The notes beneath the pieces were generated by a model. It was not told the origin of the DNA. It worked only from the letters and a program-made list of their open reading frames with translations, and searched no databases. Positions 1 to 5,503 of a stretch of 5,503 nt of DNA are shown in pieces. Each line of letters opens with the position of its first letter. The stretch's first letter is position 1. The stretch is from positions 1 to 5,503 of the forward strand of contig CAUJGI010000799.1 of assembly GCA_963169155.1 (NCBI GenBank). The letters run 5' to 3'. The position numbers were made by a program, and so were the translations under genes. Source of the stretch: Chloroflexota bacterium. GTDB lineage: Bacteria; Chloroflexota; Anaerolineae; Promineifilales; Promineifilaceae.

Positions 1-69
1 GTTACGGGTTGTGTTTTTCTGTTCCTTTTCAATTTTCAACGACAAATCCACAAATGCTCTGTGGCCAAT
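1..69. other. Non-coding left edge, no gene seen
   Basis: Downstream flank of the transporter gene. The only structure seen is a 5-base inverted repeat (CCACA 48-52, TGTGG 60-64) without a T-tract on the minus strand, too weak to call a terminator. Confidence 0.5.
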
Positions 70-1398
70 CTACAGCACAACCCCTTCGGGATTGTTGCCG
101 GAGTCCAACATCGCTTTGCGCACGTTGACCGTGCTTAGCAAAATTAGCCCCACGACAAAGAAAACAATTAAAGAGACGATGGCAATGCGCTGCGAGCCGG
201 TGATTTGCACCGCTGCGGCAAACGCCAGCGGCCCCAGCCAGGACGTACCCCGCTCGCTGATTTCGTAGAAGCCAAAATACTCCGCCTCGTGGTCGGCGGG
301 AATCATTTGCGAGAAGAGCGAACGGCTGAGCGCCTGCGACCCCCCCAGCACAATCGCCACAAAAAAGCCCATGATGAACAGCTGCGTCTCGTTGTTCAGG
401 AAGGCGTAGGCAAAAATGACCAGGGCAGACCAGACAACCAGGCTGATCATGATGGAGCGCTTGGCGCCGATGCGCTGCGCTAAAAAGCCAAAGGCAAAGG
501 CCCCCACAAACGCCACAAACTGAATCATCAGCACCAGCAGCAGCAGGCTGCTGGTTTCCACGCCCAGTTCATCGGCGGCAAAGGCGGTGGAGACGATGAT
601 GACGGTTTGAATGCCATCGTTGTAGATGAGGTAGGCGATGAGGTAATGCAGGGTGGAGGGGTATTTCTGACGCAAGTCGCGCAGGGTGTGCGCAATCTGG
701 CGAACGCCGTGTGAGAACAGCGTGCTGCCCGCAGGCAGCTGACGATTCGCGTCGCGGGCTTTCAGGCGGCGCTGGGGGAACAGGTACGTGAAGACGATCC
801 ACCAGATGCCCGCACTGGCCAGGCTGATGCGCACTGCCAGCCCGGTATCTTCCATTAAGTTGAGCAGACCAAGGTTGGCCAGCAGCAGCAGTCCGCCGCC
901 CAGGTAGCCAAAGGCAAAGCCGCGCGAACTCACCGCGTCACGCTGGTCGGGCGAGGCGATGTCGGGCAGGAAGGCGTTGTAGAAGACGATGGCCGCGCCA
1001 AAGCAAAGGTTGGCAATGATGGCCAGGACGCTGGCCAGCAGGACGGCCCCGTTGGTGCCAATAACGGGCATATCGGCCTGGACGGTAAACAGCAGGACGG
1101 TGGTGATGGCTCCGATGTAGGCAAAGGTCATCATCAGGCGCTTTTTGAGGTTGGTATAGTCGGCGATGGTGCCCAGCAGCGGCAGGAAAAAAACTTGCAG
1201 CAGCACCGAGAGGGAGGTGGCGGCCGGGAAAATGGCGGCCGGTTGGATGGGAAAGCCAAAAAGCATGAGCGGGTTGCTGCTGGATTCGGCGAGGTTCAAA
1301 ATGTAGGGGCCAAGCAGGGCGGTGACGACGGTGGTGCTAAAGGCGGAATTGGCCCAATCGTACATGGTCCAGCCGAAGATTTCGCGTTTGTCGTTCAA
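70..1398 (-). CDS. MFS transporter, UMF1 / Atg22-like family
   Basis: Integral membrane protein of 442 residues, within the usual 400-500 range for bacterial members of the Atg22/UMF1 branch of the major facilitator superfamily. Family signatures seen: YDWANSAF at residues 13-20, FYNAFLPDIA at 139-148, SSRGFAFGYLGGG at 158-169, YLIYNDGIQTVI at 257-268, GGSQALSRSLFSQMIP at 352-367, and FGFYEISERGTSWLGP at 375-390. Hydrophobic stretches run through the whole length, as expected for about 12 membrane helices. The yeast relative exports amino acids from the vacuole; bacterial substrates are mostly unknown, so no substrate is assigned. The start is taken as the TTG at 1398, because AGGAG lies 8 bases upstream and the protein then begins MNDKREIFGW just before the conserved YDWANSAF. 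An upstream TTG at 1437 would add 13 unconserved residues. The gene lies behind a terminator, so it is probably transcribed separately from the LCP gene. Family confident; function open. Confidence 0.93.
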   Translation of the reverse strand: MNDKREIFGWTMYDWANSAFSTTVVTALLGPYILNLAESSSNPLMLFGFPIQPAAIFPAATSLSVLLQVFFLPLLGTIADYTNLKKRLMMTFAYIGAITTVLLFTVQADMPVIGTNGAVLLASVLAIIANLCFGAAIVFYNAFLPDIASPDQRDAVSSRGFAFGYLGGGLLLLANLGLLNLMEDTGLAVRISLASAGIWWIVFTYLFPQRRLKARDANRQLPAGSTLFSHGVRQIAHTLRDLRQKYPSTLHYLIAYLIYNDGIQTVIIVSTAFAADELGVETSSLLLLVLMIQFVAFVGAFAFGFLAQRIGAKRSIMISLVVWSALVIFAYAFLNNETQLFIMGFFVAIVLGGSQALSRSLFSQMIPADHEAEYFGFYEISERGTSWLGPLAFAAAVQITGSQRIAIVSLIVFFVVGLILLSTVNVRKAMLDSGNNPEGVVL

Positions 1399-1406
1399 GG
1401 TGTCTT

Positions 1407-1411
1407 CTCCT
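1407..1411 (-). promoter_or_regulatory. Ribosome binding site of the UMF1-type transporter
   Basis: AGGAG on the minus strand, 8 bases before the TTG at 1398. It decides the start: the in-frame TTG at 1437 has no comparable site, and the product from 1398 begins at the normal place for this family. Confidence 0.75.
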
Positions 1412-1470
1412 GATGAAGCTTTGTGCTGCAGACGCAAGGTGTTGAGGTGTGGAATCTGACTGGCCCGTGT

Positions 1471-1510
1471 TTACACAAAAAGCGACAAGCACCGGAATGG
1501 GCTTGTCGCT
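1471..1510 (-). terminator. Intrinsic terminator after the LCP gene
   Basis: A perfect 10-base inverted repeat, AGCGACAAGC at 1481-1490 and GCTTGTCGCT at 1501-1510, encloses a 10-base loop that can be tightened by two further C-G pairs around a bulged A. Read on the minus strand, the hairpin runs directly into TTTTTGTGTAA, the expected U-rich tail. It lies about 90 bases past the LCP stop codon and before the transporter start, so it most likely ends the LCP transcript. The plus strand has no T-tract after the stem, so it looks unidirectional. Confidence 0.85.
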
Positions 1511-1524
1511 CAGATCACTGTAAG

Positions 1525-1583
1525 GGGAACGGCCGTATCCTCTGCCACATTCAAGGCGGGGATTATGCCTGGGAACGGCCGTT
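1525..1583. repeat. Two copies of the palindrome, GGGAACGGCCGT, between genes
   Basis: GGGAACGGCCGT occurs at 1525-1536 and again at 1571-1582, 46 bases apart, just after the LCP stop codon and ahead of the terminator. Each copy is self-complementary, so the two could also pair with each other, with a shorter imperfect pairing inside (AAGGCG near 1552 against GCCT at 1567-1570). The second copy is the full 10-base AACGGCCGTT (1574-1583). Whether the pair acts as a unit is not known. Confidence 0.6.
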
Positions 1584-1601
1584 TTCGCAATGCTAAATTC
1601 T

Positions 1602-3161
1602 TTATGGTTCTGTTAAGAATTCCTGCGGTTGGTAGAGCTGGTTCAGGCAGGGATCGTAATCCTCACCCAGGATAACTTTGTACTCGTATTCAAAGGTGTC
1701 GTCGTCGGTCAGCTGAATTTCGCTGCGGAACTTGTCAAAAATCCAGCTGATCATCCAGTCGAATGAATCTTTGAAGTTGGGCCGGTAATAAAACATCTGG
1801 GTCGTGGCCTGCGTAGGCGCTTCTTCGCCGATGATTGGCACAAAGCCGTACCAGGCCAGGGTGTCGGCGGCCAGCAGGGCCATGTCCGGGCTGCCGCTGG
1901 CGTTGACAATCTCCACGGTGATGGGGCGGCGATTGGCCCGGTTGAGGGCGGGGACGCGGAAGAGGCGGCTAAACGTTTCTTCTAGATTGTTTTCGCCTTC
2001 CCAAATGGGCAGCTGTACCTGGGCACCACCGGGCGTTTCCCAGGGGATAATGCCGCGCACCAGGTACAAATGCTGTACGCCATTTTTGCGGATGGCCGGG
2101 GCCAAAGAGGCCAGCTGGAGCATCCGGCCAATGTCCATGTCGGTTTCGACATTGTTTTTGTAGGCGTCCCACAGCGAGGGGAACTGCGAAATGAGCCCCA
2201 CATCCACCCCCTGGTTGAGCAGGGCGCGCAGCAGCTGCTGCTGGCGGCGGCCGCGATCAAAATCGTTGGTGGAGAGGCGGGATCGGGCGAACCAGAGCGC
2301 CGTGTCGCCGTCCATGTGGTGCATGCCCGGTTCCAGGGCAAATTGGGCCCAGTTGTCCTCGTCTTGCGGGTCCAGCTCGGGCGAGATGAGCCGCCAATCT
2401 TGCAGGCGGCAGCTCACGGCAATGTCTACCCCGTCGATGGCGTCGACGGCCGTTTCAAATCCCTCAAAGTCCACCCGGGCGTAGTAGTGGATGGGGATAC
2501 CAAAGTTGTACAAAATGGTCTGCTTGAGCAAGTCCACCCCGCCGAACGAAAGCGCCGTGTTGAGCCGGTTCATGATCTTGCCGGGAAGGTAGACAAACAG
2601 GTCACGCGGCAGGGAGATCATGGAGGCAGTGGGGCCGTCTTCGTTGATGGAGACGATGATCATTGTGTCGGTGCGGGTATCGTCAGAACCGAGCGCGGTA
2701 TCGCTGCCCAGCAGCAGAATGTTGGTGGTGGTCTCAGGGATTTCGAACGTGGGTACGGCGGTGGGAACGGCCGTTGACGGTGTGGGAATGCCTTCCAACA
2801 GATCTTCCGGCGCGGTGATGGTGAGCACCGGTTCCGGCTGCGGCAGGCTGGTGGGGGTAGACGTGGGCGCTGGCGTATGGGTGGCCGCTGTCGTGGCTGT
2901 GGCCGCCGCATCCCGCGTCGGGCTTGGCCCCGGTGACGGCGTTTCCGTGGGCGTTTCCGTCGCGGTGTGCGTGGGCGTCACGCCGGTGGGCTCTGGGGTG
3001 GCGGTGTTGTTGGCCGCGACGCTCATGCCGCGAGTCGGGGCCACGGTGGGCAGGGGATCGAGGGCAAGGGCATTACAGCCAACCATCACTCCCATTATCA
3101 AAATGAACAGCATACCCACAAACCGGGGAGCCAACCGAAGGATCTTTGAGGTTGCAAACAT
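1602..3161 (-). CDS. LytR-CpsA-Psr (LCP) family protein with LytR_C domain, putative lipoprotein
   Basis: LCP proteins act outside the membrane and move lipid-pyrophosphate-linked glycopolymers onto peptidoglycan or protein. This one has 519 residues from the ATG at 3161. Order: basic N-terminus and hydrophobic segment ending in MVGC (Cys29, a plausible lipobox); a Thr/Pro-rich linker over roughly residues 52-140; LCP domain about 146-315; LytR_C-like domain about 414-500 (ITVEIVNASGSPDMALLAAD). Key LCP motifs are present: DDTRTDTMI (161-169), SLPRDL (183-188), Arg at MNRLN (199), and ARSRLSTNDFDRGRRQQ (292-308). These supply the Arg/Asp residues that bind the pyrophosphate and metal in known members. 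The start is uncertain: an in-frame TTG at 3188 adds nine residues, neither start has a strong Shine-Dalgarno, and the ATG gives a neater signal peptide. The nearby exporter and glycosyltransferase support a cell-surface glycan role. An accessory or regulatory role rather than ligase activity is possible. Confidence 0.93.
   Translation of the reverse strand: MFATSKILRLAPRFVGMLFILIMGVMVGCNALALDPLPTVAPTRGMSVAANNTATPEPTGVTPTHTATETPTETPSPGPSPTRDAAATATTAATHTPAPTSTPTSLPQPEPVLTITAPEDLLEGIPTPSTAVPTAVPTFEIPETTTNILLLGSDTALGSDDTRTDTMIIVSINEDGPTASMISLPRDLFVYLPGKIMNRLNTALSFGGVDLLKQTILYNFGIPIHYYARVDFEGFETAVDAIDGVDIAVSCRLQDWRLISPELDPQDEDNWAQFALEPGMHHMDGDTALWFARSRLSTNDFDRGRRQQQLLRALLNQGVDVGLISQFPSLWDAYKNNVETDMDIGRMLQLASLAPAIRKNGVQHLYLVRGIIPWETPGGAQVQLPIWEGENNLEETFSRLFRVPALNRANRRPITVEIVNASGSPDMALLAADTLAWYGFVPIIGEEAPTQATTQMFYYRPNFKDSFDWMISWIFDKFRSEIQLTDDDTFEYEYKVILGEDYDPCLNQLYQPQEFLTEP
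2445..2454. repeat. Palindrome copy (GACGGCCGTT) inside the LCP gene
   Basis: Nine of ten bases match AACGGCCGTT. On the coding strand it is read ACG GCC GTC, Thr-Ala-Val, inside the LCP domain (FETAVDAIDG). Confidence 0.5.
2766..2775. repeat. Palindrome copy (AACGGCCGTT) inside the LCP linker
   Basis: Full 10-base match, preceded by GGG as in the two intergenic copies. Read ACG GCC GTT, Thr-Ala-Val, in the STAVPTAVP part of the linker. Confidence 0.55.
2829..3005 (-). repeat. Thr/Pro-rich low-complexity linker coding region
   Basis: Encodes roughly residues 53-111 of the LCP protein, made almost wholly of Thr, Pro, Ala, Ser and Glu. It includes a 12-base tandem duplication, GGCGTTTCCGTG at 2938-2949 followed by GGCGTTTCCGT at 2950-2960, which encodes a doubled Thr-Glu-Thr-Pro unit. 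Such segments usually act as extended, wall-spanning and often glycosylated spacers; that role is inferred. Confidence 0.7.
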
Positions 3162-3179
3162 AACTTTCAAATCTACTTT

Positions 3180-3210
3180 TTTATACAAACAAAGCAGGAA
3201 TCATTCACAA
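3180..3210 (-). promoter_or_regulatory. Second, weaker candidate promoter for the LCP gene
   Basis: On the minus strand TTGTGA (3210-3205) and TATAAA (3185-3180) are separated by 19 bases, longer than the 16-18 preferred. If used, transcription would start near 3173, downstream of the TTG at 3188 and about 12 bases before the ATG at 3161, which would exclude the TTG start. AT-rich surroundings make a chance match likely. Confidence 0.25.
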
Positions 3211-3220
3211 AAACTGGCCT

Positions 3221-3248
3221 GTTTGAATCTTGAGGTTTGAATCTTGTG
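3221..3248. repeat. 14-base tandem duplication upstream of the LCP gene
   Basis: GTTTGAATCTTGAG (3221-3234) is followed directly by GTTTGAATCTTGTG (3235-3248), identical at 13 of 14 positions. It lies between the stronger candidate promoter and the coding start, so in that transcript's leader. It may be a paired protein-binding site or simple slippage; the sequence cannot tell. Confidence 0.8.
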
Positions 3249-3274
3249 AACCGGATTCTGCGTTTTATCCTTGG

Positions 3275-3314
3275 AAAAACCCAGGAAGCAAGCCATAACT
3301 GTGCTTGTTTCTGG
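3275..3314 (-). terminator. Terminator-like hairpin between permease and LCP genes
   Basis: On the minus strand, CCAG-AAACAAGC (3314-3303) can pair with GCTTGCTT-C-CTGG (3293-3281) around a 9-base loop. The stem has 11 pairs, one A-C mismatch and one bulged C, and is followed by GTTTTT. About 100 bases past the permease stop, it could end the glycosyltransferase-permease transcript. Because a candidate -10 lies just upstream at 3326-3331, it could instead sit at the 5' end of the LCP leader as an attenuator or stabilising hairpin. The flawed stem keeps confidence low. Confidence 0.4.
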
Positions 3315-3325
3315 ACTGCCGGGGC

Positions 3326-3334
3326 ATTATAACA
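3326..3334 (-). promoter_or_regulatory. Candidate extended -10 promoter for the LCP gene
   Basis: The minus strand reads TGTTATAAT: a perfect TATAAT with the upstream TG of an extended -10 element. No good -35 is seen; TTTCTG at 17-base spacing is a poor match, but extended -10 promoters can do without one. Transcription would begin near 3319 and give a leader of about 130-160 bases containing the hairpin at 3275-3314 and the 14-base duplication. Confidence 0.4.
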
Positions 3335-3414
3335 TGGACGATCAACCCCAGAAACCCAACTGCGAGGTTGTCGCCATATGGTAGACCTATCGTCGGTTGA
3401 GCGCCGGCCACGTT

Positions 3415-4314
3415 TTACAGCTTTTCGCCAAAGAGGTGCTCGGAACGGCTAAAGACGGTATAGCCAATGATGAAAACGATAACGGCCGTAACTAACGTGC
3501 GCAGCAGGGCCAACGGATCCATCGAAGCCGGACCATTGCTGCTGACCGTGCCCCACAAAACGGTCCGGTACCCATCGATAATGGACGCCATCGGATTGAG
3601 CCAGCGCATCAGCCGGGCCGGGTTAAAGACAAGGCCTAACAGTTCCGACTGCGTGCCAAAGCGCTCGAACGGATAAAAAACGGGTGTGAGGAAAAACCAG
3701 GCCAGCAGCCCCACCTCTAAAATCATGGCCGTGTCCCGGTAGAAAGTTTGTAACGTGGCGACAAAATAGGCTAGCCCCAGCAAAAAAATGATTTGGATGA
3801 GCAAGATGACCGGTACCCACAGGGCATGGATGGTCAAACCGACGCCAAAGGCAAACAGCAGCACCAGCAGCACCGCCGAGGCGAGCAGCAGGTTGACCAG
3901 GTTAGACAGCAGCGTGGCCGTGGGTAACAAAATGCGTGGAAAATAGACCTTTTTGATGATTGCCGCGTTACCGGTTATAGCATGCACGCTGCTGTTCATG
4001 GTGCTGGTGTGAAATTGCCAGGGAATGAGGGCTACCAGAATAAAAATTGGGTATTTCTCCACGCCCTCATTGGGAATAAGGATGGTGAAGAGCACGGTGT
4101 ACACCGTCATCATGAGCAGGGGATTCAGCAAGCTCCAGATGACACCCAGGAAGGAATTTTTATAGCGCACTTTCAGGTCACGAATGACCAGATTTTTGAG
4201 AAGGAAACGGTAGGCATACAGCTCGCGCAGCTTGCCTGACATGGATTGCAACTCGGCAGAGTCAAATTTGGGTAGTGGTGGGTGTTGGGGGAGGGTTTTT
4301 GTGTTGGTTGACAT
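3415..4314 (-). CDS. ABC-2 type polysaccharide/teichoic-acid export permease (Wzm/TagG-like)
   Basis: Membrane subunit of an ABC exporter that moves undecaprenyl-linked polysaccharide or teichoic-acid-like polymer across the cytoplasmic membrane. The 299 residues are normal length for the family. Seen: a cytoplasmic N-terminus with the amphipathic hallmark RDLKVRYKNSFLGVIWSLLN (residues 45-64), then about six hydrophobic helices (near 56-80, 87-105, 133-158, 163-188, 197-216, 271-288), KKVYFPRILLP (121-131), FYRDTA (191-196), NPMASIIDGYR (240-250) and a C-terminal SRSEHLFGEKL. The start is the ATG at 4314, with AGGT nine bases upstream; a TTG at 4365 would add 17 poorly typical residues reaching almost to the previous stop. 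It follows the glycosyltransferase by 57 bases on the same strand, so co-transcription is likely. The ATPase partner (Wzt/TagH type), often directly downstream, is absent here and may lie beyond the right edge. Family assignment is firm; the exported polymer is unknown. Confidence 0.95.
   Translation of the reverse strand: MSTNTKTLPQHPPLPKFDSAELQSMSGKLRELYAYRFLLKNLVIRDLKVRYKNSFLGVIWSLLNPLLMMTVYTVLFTILIPNEGVEKYPIFILVALIPWQFHTSTMNSSVHAITGNAAIIKKVYFPRILLPTATLLSNLVNLLLASAVLLVLLFAFGVGLTIHALWVPVILLIQIIFLLGLAYFVATLQTFYRDTAMILEVGLLAWFFLTPVFYPFERFGTQSELLGLVFNPARLMRWLNPMASIIDGYRTVLWGTVSSNGPASMDPLALLRTLVTAVIVFIIGYTVFSRSEHLFGEKL
3481..3490. repeat. Palindrome copy (AACGGCCGTA) inside the permease gene
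   Basis: Nine of ten bases match AACGGCCGTT. Read ACG GCC GTT, Thr-Ala-Val, in the last membrane helix (LVTAVIVF). Confidence 0.5.
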
Positions 4315-4323
4315 AACAAAAGA

Positions 4324-4327
4324 ACCT
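4324..4327 (-). promoter_or_regulatory. Ribosome binding site of the ABC permease
   Basis: AGGT on the minus strand, nine bases before the ATG at 4314. It is a short partial match to the Shine-Dalgarno, but favours this ATG over the TTG at 4365. Confidence 0.45.
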
Positions 4328-4363
4328 GCGGTTAATTTTCTTGGCAAAAGTATACCATCGGCC

Positions 4364-4373
4364 AACGGCCGTT
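4364..4373. repeat. Palindrome copy (AACGGCCGTT) overlapping the glycosyltransferase stop
   Basis: Full 10-base match. The TAA stop of the glycosyltransferase (4374-4372) shares two bases with it, so the palindrome begins the short gap before the permease gene. Confidence 0.55.
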
Positions 4374-5503
4374 ACGATGCTTTTCCAGTTTTCTCATCTT
4401 GTTTCGGCGCGTAAATAACCTCGGCATACAGCGCAGCGACTACTGCGGCGTGTTCCGCTACGGTGATGATCGGCGGTATGTTTTGGCGCAACCGGGCCAG
4501 TAAAGCAGGCTCGTCATGCAGGGATTGCAGCACCTGCGCGAGTTGGGCGACGTCGCCGGGCGGGAAGAGCAGGCCATCGACGCCGTGGCGCACCCGTTCG
4601 GCCAATACGCCCAGGTCTGAGGCCACCACCGGTACACCCAGCGCAAACGCCTCGGAGATGACAAAAACAAAGGTCTCGTACCAGAGCGAGGGCACGACGA
4701 TGACATCCACCTGGGCCAGCATTTGCCAAACTTCCTGCCGATCGAGCTTGCCCAAAAAGGTGGCTCGTCCCGTATCTTTAAGCTGCTTGACATAAGCAGG
4801 ATCAAAATCAGGATCACCCGCCAGCCACAGCTCGGCCGTTTCCGGCAGCTGGTTAAACGCTTCCACCAGCACGTGCACCCCTTTTTGCCAGGACAGCCCG
4901 CCCACGTACCCGACGCGGAAGTTGGCGTGGGGCGGCGTGGTCGGTTTTGCGGGGTAATCGAGGCCCGGCGGCAGCACCTTGATGTTGCCAGCAGGCAGCC
5001 CGTGGTCCACATACCACTGCTTCACAAAGTGGGCCGGGACGATGAGTTGGCTGGCTTGCTGGAGGGCGTGGTGGAGACGGCCGTTACGCCACGCCAGCGG
5101 CAGTGCCAACGCCGGGAGCGCCGGGGCAAACTGGGGCAGGTTGGCCCGCGCCAGGGCACATTTGGCGCAGTTGAGGAAGCGGTCGGGGCCAGCGCACAGC
5201 GTCTGGTCGTAGTTGGTGAGCAGCTGGGCATTGGCGCAAATCCACCAAAAATCCCACAGCGTCACCACGTAGGGAATATGCTGTTTGTGCAAAAAATCGA
5301 GCAGCTGCGTGGGCAGGCCCATCAAATGCTGCACATGCACCACATCGGGCCGAAAGTCGGCGATAACCTGCTGGAAGCTGGATAAAAGCGGCTGGCTGCG
5401 GAAGGTGGCAAGCAGGCGGTTGGTGGGTTGGAAACGGCCGTGCCACGCCGCCCAAATTGGTATGCCATCGTCTTCACGCCGGGTCAGCCCGGTACCATCG
5501 GCG
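4372..5503 (-). CDS. Family 4 glycosyltransferase (GT-B fold), 5' end outside the window
   Basis: Cytoplasmic or membrane-associated enzyme that transfers a sugar from a nucleotide-sugar, presumably in surface-polymer synthesis. The frame stays open to the right edge, so the N-terminus is missing; 376 residues are visible. Fragment numbering: end of the N-terminal Rossmann domain with RPDVVHVQHLMGLP (51-64); LWDFWWICANAQLL (82-95) with cysteines at 89, 103, 112 and 115; linker KVLPPGLDY (175-183); C-terminal GT4 domain from FRVGYVGGLSWQKGV (195-209), ELWLAGDP (224-231), FLGKLDRQEVWQMLAQVDV (250-268), the EX7E pair in ETFVFVISE (276-284), and GVPVVASDLG (289-298). The EX7E glutamates hold the donor in this family. 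A GTG within VHVQH (5343) is not the start, since conserved sequence continues upstream. It runs into the export permease downstream, consistent with a polysaccharide operon. The family is firm; the sugar and linkage cannot be told. Confidence 0.95.
   Translation of the reverse strand, partial: ADGTGLTRREDDGIPIWAAWHGRFQPTNRLLATFRSQPLLSSFQQVIADFRPDVVHVQHLMGLPTQLLDFLHKQHIPYVVTLWDFWWICANAQLLTNYDQTLCAGPDRFLNCAKCALARANLPQFAPALPALALPLAWRNGRLHHALQQASQLIVPAHFVKQWYVDHGLPAGNIKVLPPGLDYPAKPTTPPHANFRVGYVGGLSWQKGVHVLVEAFNQLPETAELWLAGDPDFDPAYVKQLKDTGRATFLGKLDRQEVWQMLAQVDVIVVPSLWYETFVFVISEAFALGVPVVASDLGVLAERVRHGVDGLLFPPGDVAQLAQVLQSLHDEPALLARLRQNIPPIITVAEHAAVVAALYAEVIYAPKQDEKTGKAS
5076..5085. repeat. Palindrome copy (GACGGCCGTT) inside the glycosyltransferase gene
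   Basis: Nine of ten bases match. Read AAC GGC CGT, Asn-Gly-Arg, a different reading frame from the Thr-Ala-Val copies in the LCP and permease genes. Confidence 0.5.
5433..5442. repeat. Palindrome copy (AACGGCCGTG) inside the glycosyltransferase gene
   Basis: Nine of ten bases match. Read CAC GGC CGT, His-Gly-Arg (WHGRFQP), the same frame as the copy at 5076. Confidence 0.5.

Noticed and set aside
2248..2253. CGGCCG inside GCGGCCGC as another member of the palindrome family
   Set aside because: It lacks the A/T flanks and fits general GC-rich coding sequence; the same holds for 1221-1226 and 1236-1241. The T-flanked core at 4833-4838 is only a partial match.
2070..2777. Plus-strand open frame of 235 codons inside the LCP gene
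   Set aside because: It lies antisense to well-conserved LCP motifs, shows no recognisable domain, and is explained by high GC and codon structure of the real gene.
2620..3240. Plus-strand open frame of 206 codons, rich in Val/Gly
   Set aside because: Antisense to the Thr/Pro-rich linker; its composition is the mirror of that low-complexity sequence.
3391..3412. Hairpin right after the permease stop (CGTCGG with CCG...ACG)
   Set aside because: Needs a 3-base bulge and has no T-tract on the minus strand, so not a convincing terminator.
4312..4365. Upstream TTG start for the permease
   Set aside because: No ribosome binding site fits, and the 17 extra residues are not typical of the family; the ATG at 4314 has AGGT upstream.
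5341..5343. GTG as the start of the glycosyltransferase
   Set aside because: It encodes Val within the conserved RPDVVHVQH strand, and the frame stays open with plausible sequence to the window edge.
4723..5385. Plus-strand open frame of 220 codons
   Set aside because: Antisense to the glycosyltransferase catalytic domain, with no family resemblance.

Overview
The window holds four genes, all read on the minus strand: a 5'-truncated family 4 glycosyltransferase, an ABC-2 polysaccharide-export permease, a LytR-CpsA-Psr (LCP) family protein, and an Atg22/UMF1-type major facilitator transporter. Moderate-to-high GC, TTG starts, a secreted LCP protein with a long Thr/Pro-rich linker, and many copies of the palindrome AACGGCCGTT suggest an environmental Gram-positive-type or monoderm bacterium. 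I favour Chloroflexota (Anaerolineae-like), but this is inference from style, not from a marker gene.

Layout in transcription order, right to left. 5503-4372: glycosyltransferase, whose N-terminus lies beyond the right edge. 4314-3415: ABC-2 permease, 57 bases after the glycosyltransferase stop and probably in the same transcript. 3414-3162: a 253-base non-coding stretch with a candidate extended -10 promoter, a terminator-like hairpin, a 14-base tandem duplication and an AT-rich second candidate promoter. 3161-1602: LCP-family protein. 1601-1399: intergenic stretch with two copies of the palindrome, a good intrinsic terminator, then the ribosome binding site of the next gene. 1398-70: UMF1/Atg22-type transporter. 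69-1: no gene seen.

The first three genes fit one job. A sugar polymer is built on a lipid carrier by glycosyltransferases, flipped outward by a Wzm/TagG-type ABC exporter, and possibly attached to the cell wall by an LCP ligase. The ATPase partner of the exporter is not in the window. The transporter at the left end sits behind a terminator and is probably a separate unit.

I see no clearly new multi-gene system here. The most unusual signal is the iterated palindrome: ACGGCCGT occurs eight times in 5.5 kb, in genes (two reading frames) and between genes, which points to a genome-wide DNA motif rather than a protein feature.
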